A stretch of DNA of 64,000 nucleotides, from assembly GCF_018873765.1 (NCBI RefSeq), contig NC_057925.1, forward strand, positions 48,424,510 through 48,488,509. The letters run 5' to 3'. Below the pieces are notes generated by a model. It worked only from the letters and a program-made list of their open reading frames with translations. It was not told where the DNA came from and searched no databases. The position numbers were made by a program, and so were the translations under genes. This document shows positions 56,049-64,000 of the stretch, piece by piece (position 1 is the first letter of the stretch; each line of letters starts with the position of its first letter). This stretch comes from Telopea speciosissima. Lineage: Eukaryota; Streptophyta; Magnoliopsida; Proteales; Proteaceae.

Positions 56049-56224
56049 GGATCTTTATCCCCTCAATTTGTCTGTCCCTCAATTTCCTCAATTCCATCTA
56101 ATAGGGGGTGAAAATGACCACCCTATCCCCTATCCAAATACACTGTCCGGGGTGGGGTCCATCTCCCTCTATTAGAGGAATTGAGGAAATTGACGGGCAT
56201 GCAAATTGAGGTGATATTTTTCCC
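56049..56224. mobile_element. Hairpin MITE, family A
   Basis: Left GGATCTTTATCCCCTCAATT and right GAGGTGATATTTTTCCC form inverted ends. Inner arms around CCCCTATCCAAATACACTGT pair. Flank duplication is not clear. Confidence 0.75.
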
Positions 56225-58340
56225 ACTCATAGGTCAAGTTCGAGTAGGATTATGGGTTAGTCCTATTGAGATTTTAAGATTAAATACGCATGCACCCCCT
56301 AAGTCGTCCAAAATTAGAATGTTCTTCTCTGAGATTCTATGGGAGCTTTGTTGACTAAATTATTTTCTGTAGGAGTAGCCCTGTAGACTGAACCAATTGA
56401 CCATGAATATTTTTGGCATGCTTGCAGGGAACAAACAATCAATAGTTTGCTTGTGAGAATTATGATTGTTGAACTCCTCTATTTTTTTATTTGAATCACT
56501 CTTTCTTTATGAGGAGGCCATCCAGTATGATCTGGTTGGCAAAGAACCTCAAGTTTCCCTTTTGTTCTATAAATTAGGATTTTAGTATAAACATGAAAAT
56601 ACTTTACCAAAAAAAAAAAAGTATAAACATGAAAGTGCATATTAAATAAACTGTCTTTTTGTACAGTTCTTGCTTTACCAATCGTTTGATCTGAAACAAT
56701 TCTAAACAATTCTGTAATGCCCTAGTGCATTTTTTGTTAGAGGACCAAATTTCAAATTTCATAGGAGATTCTGAGTTTGTTTTGGATAGTCAAATTCGGG
56801 GAGTCCAAACCACCATGAAATTACCAAAATTTCTTTGGAGTTGAATTTGTCTGCATCATAGAGTTACCTCTTTTGCCTCCCAAATCCAACTATCACTTCC
56901 AGTAGGAATGGAAGTCTCTACCCCAGGTTTATGGATTTTGAACTTTGATTGACTGCTTAAATTACCCAACAGTGTTAAACTCCACTACTTATAAAAATAA
57001 AATCTACTCTATATCATTAAATAGCCTACCTAAATTCCTGCAACTTTTAACCTGAGGATCCATGAGCAACTTAATTAGTGAAAACAATATTCAAACAATC
57101 ACATTTTATTGCATCCATTTGGAGATGAAAAGCCTAAATAAGTTTGCTCTTTGGTCATTTAACAGGTTTGATAGGCTTAGATTTCCTTGATTGGGTCCTC
57201 TAGATGGTAAGACATCTTCAGACTTGGGCATTCCTCTTATGTTTTTCATTCTTGCTATGGGAACTAGAATTTCAAACTTCTTGGTTAATATTTGAATATG
57301 GTCAATAGATATATCCCCACTCCCTTTATTTAAAACCAACTTTTTTGCAAGATTTTAGGGAAACCAAATCTCCATGGAACTACAAAACCCCATTCTTTAA
57401 TTTGCAGATTCTATATCAGCTGTTGAGGTTCTTGAAGAACCATTTACTTTCTTTCTGTTATTCCTCTTCACCTTCAATTTCAGTAAGAACCCTGTAGTTT
57501 CCCCTAAAAAAACTAAAATTTTATTTTCCTATAGTTCTTGGTGCTTTGTCTAGCATGGTGTTGCATTGTTTTCCAGCTTTCTGTAGAATGTAGAAGACAG
57601 AGTCCTATTATGAGACATCTGAGGTTTGGCACCACTAGTAGTCAGTAGACAATGATTATGTGCAGAAGATGGGAATGTACTGAGCAGATTAAAATGCCAC
57701 ATACCTGCTCTAAGATGCACTAGCTCTGTTTGATTAATGACCTGAGTGATTTGACTGATGAAGAAATTTGGTAAGATAGACTACAACAAGGTAACAGATA
57801 CGCTTGGCTTTATCTTGCACATTTGAATTCTTAATTAACTATGATATTGACCACCCAACCCAATAATTAAATAAATAAAACTGCCGTTATCAGCTTTTGC
57901 AATCCAGCAACTGTGAATTTCAAATTGATAGATGTTCTGGAACCATAAATTGGTTGGTAACCATTTTAGTTTGAAAAAGGAAAATTAGGTTCCAGGTTTT
58001 ATCTATATCCCACCTTACCAACCACCCAACCCCTGAGCTAAACCAAAACTATGATCTGGAAAAAATCTTGTTCTGGTTCTGGTTCCATTTGGGCTTTGAT
58101 AGTTTATTGAAATGGCAGATTTCCAAAGGGACTTAAGTTTGGATACCTTGTATAGGTTGGAGCTTGTGATGGCTTTTTAGGAAGAATTCTCAATTGACAT
58201 GAGATCCTTAATGGAGAAGCTGATAAACTTACTTGCTGTGTTGACATATCCAAGCATATCACATCCAGAGCTAAGTGGAACACTGCAGAATGTTTTTTCA
58301 TCCATGGTTGTTTTACATTTGGTTTACAGCACCATTACTC
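56225..58340. other. Intergenic, no supported gene
   Basis: AT-rich. The minus-strand open stretch at 57106-57339 (77 codons) has no recognisable motif or splice context, and the one at 58104-58301 likewise. I see no element ends. Confidence 0.4.
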
Positions 58341-58342
58341 AT

Positions 58343-58447
58343 ATTGGTGCAACAGTTAAGTTTGCTCCATTGTGACCAGGAGGTCACGGGTTCGAGTCTG
58401 GAAACAGCCTCTCTGCGAAAGCATGGGTAAGGCAGTGTACATCTCTA
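58343..58447 (+). mobile_element. Au-type SINE, partial
   Basis: It reads TTGGTGCAACAGTTAAGTTT, then GGAGGTCACGGGTTCGAGTC (Pol III B box), GAAACAGCCTCTCTGCGAAA and GGGTAAGGCAGTGTACAT. This matches the conserved tRNA-related and body sequence of plant Au SINEs. The 3' end is degenerate. Confidence 0.85.
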
Positions 58448-58857
58448 TTTGTGAGTAGTTCTTGTTTGTGGATCATTTCTTTACTAAGGAAGGTGTTGTG
58501 GGAAGCTTAAGAATAGGGAAGAATTAAGGCTCTCAATTGCCTATTGGTAGCAAACTACATGTTATAGTATGTAACATCAGGCCTATACAAATTTTCACAC
58601 AGTAATATCTAAATAGCACACCATACGTATGGAAAATTTTCTCGTGAATGATCTCAATGATCTTTGCACACCATATTACAGATAGTAACTATAATTTACA
58701 AATCTGCTACTTTTTTTTATCCCTCTTCTGTACTCTGTTTTTTGTAAGATACATAACTGGGGTTACATCCATGACCTCAACATCGTGACAGAACGCGCCA
58801 TCTGATTGAGCTCAAATCTTAACCCCAGTCTTCTTCCAAACTAATCTCATCGAAGGA

Positions 58858-61367
58858 TCATTTCTTCAAGAATCTATTTTCGCTCATCTGTGAATTTTGA
58901 GGCTGACGGAGTGTTATTGTTTCAGTGGTGTAAGTACGGATTCCATTCCCAAGTGATGCTAATCTTATTCCTTTAGGCTTTCTTACAAAAACCCTGTTGC
59001 AGGGAGAGCTTTTTGGCAGGTCAAGAACTCTCAGAGTGCAAGCTTTTTCTAAATTTGGAATTGCATGGAGGTGGGAAGGAAGGTCTATGATGAAATCTCC
59101 ATACTTGTCTGTCAATGCTATGCTATCTGGCTTCATATTTTGCCTTACACTGTTGCATACAACTGCTACTTTTGCACCTGTAAAGATTACAATTTTTTAG
59201 CAGATCAAAGCCATCTGGTTTGCATTCATGATTTGTAGATAAATACTTGGATTACAGAAAGAAGAGGTCCCCCCCACCCTCTCCCCCAACCCAAAAAAAA
59301 TAAACAAAAGATGTAAAAGAAACTAGAAAATTTATAAATTAAAAAACATTTTATTGTGGGATAGGGGGAGGGAAGAAACTAATGCTAAAACAATTGATTC
59401 AATAAATTCTAGAAATTGTTAGCTCACATTCTAAATTATATGAAAACTTACAAACGATTCCCATAAACAACCATAGTTGTCAAGCATCACCTAGGCGACA
59501 CCAACATATACGACGCTTTAGTCACCATGTTAGTGTCGCCTTGTGTCCAGGCTCCTTCCAATGTCTTGGGTTGCCTAGACATTGTGACAACTATGAAGAC
59601 ACCGCATCAAGTTCACCAAGGCGCATCTTATGCAACAAAATAGGGGCAACTGTACCTAGCTATTCACTTATAATGTATGTACATCGATGATGTGATCCTA
59701 TGATTGGGTTTTGGGTTCATCAGTAACTTCACAGCCTATTGTTCATGGTCATATATATTCTGTGATTTTCAACCAGATGGTTTAGATGCCTATGGTGAGG
59801 GGATTCTCCCTTCATCGTCGATGAAATGAACCTCGGTTTTATTTTAAGTCAAAACTCAAAAATATGTATCAAACTTTGTTCCGTAGTCTTCGTTGGTTGC
59901 AAGGGAAATAAAAAAAAGGGTAATGAAATCAAAATTGAAATCATTATCTCACGTGATTGTATAATTATCATCTAATTTTTTCAAGTCTAGTTATTACATT
60001 TTTGGATTGAGTTTATTCGTGACCCTAAACCCACCACCTTTATTGGCTATTAAATGACTCTTTGGACACTCAAGGATAATTTTGAAATTCCGTAAAATAG
60101 AGAAGAAAATATGGGGATTGGATCACCTACACGTTCTACCAGAAAAAAAAAAAAAAAGATCACCTACATGCTACATGCAGTGCCAACACCTGTCCTTTTT
60201 CTGCTTTTTCATAAATGCCCACCACCTACTTTTTGGACACTCAAGGGTGGTTTCAAGACTTCATATAATAACGGCCCGTAATTTGAAGATCGGATCACCT
60301 ACACGTACGATCAGGTGTTCTTTTGCTCTTCTTCAACTCCTGCGACCTGCCCTACTTCCCTCCTTCCTACCAGACACAAACAGGGGTGGACCCCATCAGG
60401 CAGAGGTAGGGCGGTCATTTTGCCCCTATTTGTGTCTGGTAGGAAGGTCATAGGAGAGGAGCTGAATGCGTGGGATAGGCGTCGCCACACCTAACCATAC
60501 AGTGTACACAGGTGATTCCAAACTCGAAAATATGGCCATCAATTGACGAGGGAATTGGTGAAGAGAAATTTTCTTCTCAAATTTTAATTTTCTCAAAAAT
60601 TAAATTTCTTTGATTTACGAAATTTATACATCTGAAAAATATAATTATCAAATATAATAAGAATTTTTTATAGATTAGAAATTTTTGTTTTTTGTTTTTT
60701 GATGAAAGTATAATCACACAAACCACACGGATCTTTATCACCTCTAGTTTGCTGACCGGCCCAGTTCCCCAGTTCCTCTAACAAAGGGGGGCGATAATTT
60801 TCCCAAACCACACACCAATCCCAAAAGTTAACCATTACAATCATTACTTAGTAGTTCCGATAACAAAACTCCTTCTTTTTTTTTTCTTTTGCTTACCAAA
60901 AAAACTTTTGTTGTTCTTATGAAAACTATTTCCGTTCCCTTCCCTTCCCTTCCCTTCCAACCGGATTAATCATAAGAGTTCATATTCGTATACACAGACG
61001 CCTCAGTTCTTTCATTTCTGTTCTATCCATCTCCATAAGCTTAAAAGGGAAAGGGGGACCAAAATAAAGAAGCAAGTAAAGAAGAATGGGAATAAGCTAA
61101 TTAAGGGATTGACGAACCTGAGACAGGCCTTGCATGAGGTTCAGAATCTCCATCCACAGAAGCCTCACAAAGGACCGCACCAGTCACAAGAACAGAGGAG
61201 AGCTTGTCCTCTCCATACCCGGCCATTTCTACAAATTCCTCACGGGACAATTCTACAAGTCGGTTCTCCTTCTCCGGTCTCGCCGCCGACGGTCTGAACC
61301 CAACCATGCTGATAAAGATAAAAACTAAAAGAGATAAACAACACCGACCCTGAGAAGCGTTCTTCAT
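58858..61367 (-). CDS. Secreted Pollen Ole e 1-like / extensin-family protein (2 exons)
   Basis: Minus-strand exons 61118-61367 and 58858-59177 (570 nt, 189 residues plus stop) join in phase: PVSG ends exon 1 and GAKVAVVCNSVRQN begins exon 2. The intron is 1,940 bp with an unusual GT..AG donor context (CAG|GTTCGT). Residues 1-29 are a signal peptide (CCLSLLVFIFISMVGF). After LVELSREEFVEMAGYGEDKL comes the Ole e 1-like domain, with VLVTGAVLCEA, AKVAVVCNS, the DKYGDFIIDLPSHLHA strand and KACTLRVLDLPKSSPCNR. Four cysteines remain as possible disulfide partners. Family members are apoplastic or cell-wall proteins of uncertain biochemical role. The RREE-less C-terminus (RQPQNSQMSENRFLKK) is not obviously conserved. 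Confidence 0.87.
59471..59596. mobile_element. TIR MITE in the Ole e 1-like intron
   Basis: CATAGTTGTCAAGCATCACC at the left mirrors the minus strand of the right end, CATAGTTGTCACAATGTCTA. About 126 bp, non-coding. Confidence 0.65.
60310..60475. mobile_element. Hairpin MITE in the Ole e 1-like intron
   Basis: CTTCCTACCAGACACAAACA on the left pairs with TGTTTGTGTCTGGTAGGAAG-like sequence on the right (GTGTCTGGTAGGAAGG). The centre CAGGCAGAGGTAGGGCGGTC resembles family A. About 165 bp. Confidence 0.65.
60687..60838 (-). mobile_element. SINE-like repeat with a MITE inserted (nested)
   Basis: On the minus strand the repeat reads GTTAACTTTTGGGATTGGTG through TGTGATTATACTTTCATC to a poly(A) tail at 60687. 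It is split by a 76-bp family-A MITE remnant (60729-60804) flanked by perfect 9-bp AAACCACAC copies (60720-60728 and 60805-60813). Confidence 0.85.
60938..60960 (+). repeat. TTCCC microsatellite
   Basis: Pentanucleotide TTCCC repeated about four times, in the Ole e 1-like intron. Confidence 0.7.
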
Positions 61368-63239
61368 CTTTTTTTCTCTTTTTTTTTCTCTCTTTCTCTG
61401 TTCTTCTTCTTTCGTGTTCTTAAAGTTTAAAGTCTTAAAACTTTAGAAATTGCAATCTAAATGTCAATCTCTTAAATGAGTTCTGTATTCAGTCTTTGTC
61501 CCTTACAAATGAAGGAGATTAATGGAGTTGGAAGTTGGAAAGGGAGGGAAGGAGGGGGGGAGATACATATGGTGGAGCAACCTGACATTGATAGGCTTTG
61601 TAGTTTATTAAATTTGGAAGTCTTGGTACGCCATGATCCATGGAAGTTTCAATAGAACTGGGGTAAATTACAAATATACCATTGCCTTTGACTTTAAGAA
61701 AATGAAATTCTTGCTACCCAAGTTCTTGTGTTGCAGAAACATGTTGATTTAATGATTATTGATAGGGAAAGGGTTCTTTTGGCCAAGTGGTCTAGAGGAG
61801 TGCACTAATAAGAAACAATAAAATGGTATCTTACATAAAAGGGTAGCGATGTCATTTCATGCAAGTAAAAAAGAGATAGATAAAGAAAACCTTTTTCCGA
61901 ATCCAGTTCTAATTGTAAATTTACTGTTTTGGGTCTGGAGAATATATTAGTAAGTTTATTAGTTAATAAGAGTCAATTTCAAATCAAAATCATTAATAGA
62001 ATAAAATCGATTATGATTTGGTTCGGTTTTAATTTTATTTGTTTTAAAAGAAGTATCGGTTTGGTTTTGGTTTTGAATTAATAAACCATTGGTTCTAAAT
62101 CATTTATAACCGATAAATCAAATATAAAAAATGCTAAACTGATTATGAGCCATATGACAAAAAATCAACGATACTTTGAAATCAAATCAATAAACAGTTA
62201 ATCATAACCAACTACAAACCGATTAACCTAAAACTAAGGAGAAATGTTCTCTGCGTGGAACGCAAGAGCCACGCCCAGACACATTAGGGGTGGAAATGAT
62301 CGATGCGCCCCCCATGGATGTAAAAAATTCCACCCCCTATGTGCCTTGGCGAAGGCTATCACTTGACGCAGAGAACACTCCCCCTAATCAGTTTCAATTT
62401 GGAAACTTAAAACCAAGTAATAATCAGTTCAATTTTGATTTATGTCAATTACAATATGAAACAAAGCCGAACCAATTATATAATATCATCTCCCGGTCTG
62501 AGTATGTAAGGGGGATTAATAAAAAGGTGTTTTGACTTCTATCAATTACTATATGAACCAAATTAATCAAACCGAACCAATTAACACCCTTATAATGCAT
62601 CATCCCGGTATGAAAATGTAAGGGAAGAGAGAGAGAGAGAGGGGGGGGGGGGAAAGTGTTTTGGGCATCTTAAGAAAAAGGGCAGGAATGAAGTCAAAGG
62701 TGAGAAGGGTGGCAATATTGTAATTCCTGGAGGAATAGAGGGTTCTAATCGTGACATTATTGGGCCTAGTTTATAACGAAAGCTGAGGAAGGCGGGAAGT
62801 TGATTAGTTGAATTAACTGTAACACTACTCTTGCAAGGTTGGTTGCCTAATCTTTACAGTTTTAACTACTCTAAACACCATGACACGTACGTCTTCAAGC
62901 TTGAAGAAGACAAAAAGGGTTTCTCCTCTAATTAAGGTCAAGCCCTACCTTAACCATTACCATCTACATGCTGTGCATGAATTGCAGGCATGAATTAAGC
63001 TTCTTTTTAATCCAAATCTTATCTTTAATTATAACTTCTTTAATAAACCTAAACAACTATCTCTATCCAATTAAGGAGTTGTCATGCGTATCTAACTATA
63101 TGCAAAAAACATACAAAGTGAGATTGGGATCTTCTTATTAGTTTCTTAGAATGAGCTTAGTGCTCGGTTGTGCATTTTAATCCTGCAAACCTGTCATAAT
63201 TCATCAAGAAATACTATTTCTAATCTCCATGTTTAGGGA
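61368..63239. other. Intergenic with two degenerate repeats
   Basis: A CT-rich 5' leader of the minus-strand gene lies just above 61368. At 61985-62225 is a GGTTTTGGTTTTGAATTAA-type dispersed repeat. At 62238-62395 a MITE-like block has GTTCTCTGCGTGG on the left and CGCAGAGAAC on the right. GA microsatellite and G homopolymer at 62628-62653. Confidence 0.45.
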
Positions 63240-63425
63240 AATTTCTAAAATGGCTTCTCATCATTCTCTTTCCTATCCATGAGAGGAAGAGGAACCAGGA
63301 ATAACCTACTTTCCTCTAAAACAACATATTCCTCTTCTACCAGGGGTGCAATGGTCTTTTCATACTGGATTGTGTCTGGATGCAGGTACACGTCCACACA
63401 CAGCACCGGTTAGTGTTCCTTCTCC
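63240..63425. mobile_element. Probable decayed MITE
   Basis: Contains TTGTGTCTGGATGCAGG and ends CCGGTTAGTGTTCCTTCTCC, a terminal motif related to other MITE ends of the window. The left boundary is uncertain. Confidence 0.35.
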
Positions 63426-63654
63426 CTAAATATAAATATACAAGAGTTCCATCTAACATGGCAATATCTGAACAAAGAAACAAAATATGTACACAATATT
63501 ACAATCCTTTAAATATTTAGATTATTAGAATATTTGCACAATATTACAACTAACACCCCCTTTAAACTCAAGATGGTGAGAATCATTTGAAGTTTGGACA
63601 GTAGAAATCGATGAAGTACTAATGGGTGAGCTTTGGGACGTGGTTGGATCCGTC

Positions 63655-63805
63655 AGTTATGGGTGTCAATTTGGCCCGACAAGGTTGGGCTTGGGTCGAG
63701 GGGTTTTGGTAGGGCCAGCTTGGGCTTGAGAAGAATTAAGACCCATAGGGTTGTACTAGGGTTTTAACATGTCCGGCCCAAGTCAACTCGTTGACGCCCC
63801 TGCCG
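63655..63805. repeat. GGTGTCAATTTGGCCC-type element
   Basis: Left ATGGGTGTCAATTTGGCCCG and right GACGCCCCTGCC ends, with TTGGGCTTGGG inside. Related to 45462-45972. Imperfect inverted ends. Confidence 0.5.
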
Positions 63806-64000
63806 CTAGTTGATAGTTGGAGCAAACATGTGGCAAGAGAAATTCACCTTGACAAAAAAGACAGGGGATGAACAAGGGTGGATGCAAATACTATCCCTCA
63901 AACGTTAGACTTTTGTTTTGTTTTGTTTTGTTTTTTTGATTTTTGTTTTTTGTGGTAGGCAATGTAGCTTGTGGGTAGTGAGACGAGGATTGAGGATCTA

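Noticed and set aside
57106-57339. 77-codon minus-strand frame as an extra exon of the Ole e 1-like gene
   Set aside because: The Ole e 1-like model is already complete with a stop at 58858, and this segment has no matching acceptor or domain.

Overview
This window is nuclear DNA from a flowering plant. Genes are sparse, with GT..AG introns, AT-rich intergenic sequence and plant-specific families: heavy-metal-associated isoprenylated proteins, a Pollen Ole e 1-like protein, fasciclin-like arabinogalactan and NHL/LEA-2 fragments, Ty1/copia retroelements, an Au-type SINE, and many hairpin MITEs. Very long repeat-filled introns and abundant MITEs suggest a repeat-rich, non-grass angiosperm. I cannot name the species.

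Layout. Five gene models can be built with consistent splice phases: (1) 2506-3211 (-), a 135-aa, three-exon predicted plastid protein with one membrane segment; (2) 7659-8584 (+), a 215-aa Pi21-like HMA protein ending in CTIM; (3) 19070-35584 (-), a 120-aa conserved-looking protein whose first and second coding exons are separated by a 15.9-kb intron; (4) 48599-52134 (+), a 258-aa two-domain HIPP ending in CSVM; (5) 58858-61367 (-), a 189-aa secreted Pollen Ole e 1-like protein. Between genes 1 and 2, at 3.9-5.8 kb, is a row of unrelated, broken gene pieces (NHL N-terminus, FLA fasciclin domain, unidentified fragments). At 9.56-11.41 kb is a decayed Ty1/copia 3' half with a short 3' LTR, itself invaded by a SINE and a hairpin MITE.

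The 15.9-kb intron of gene 3 holds the most striking structure. Two copies of the 5' half of one copia-type element lie head to head as an inverted repeat of about 6.4 kb (arms about 22745-25830 and 25990-29195). The right copy continues to a 466-bp LTR (30534-30999). That LTR has a polypurine tract on its left and a Met-tRNA primer-binding site on its right. Transcription of gene 3 would pass through this palindrome.

From 36 to 64 kb the sequence is mostly MITEs and SINEs around genes 4 and 5. Several hairpin elements of one family carry matching 9-10 bp target-site duplications, which points to Mutator-like mobilisation. Nested insertions (MITE in SINE, SINE in SINE, SINE in copia) give a relative order of events. 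The genes do not form a pathway. The two HMA proteins share a metal-binding, prenylated-protein theme but are 40 kb apart and only distantly related.
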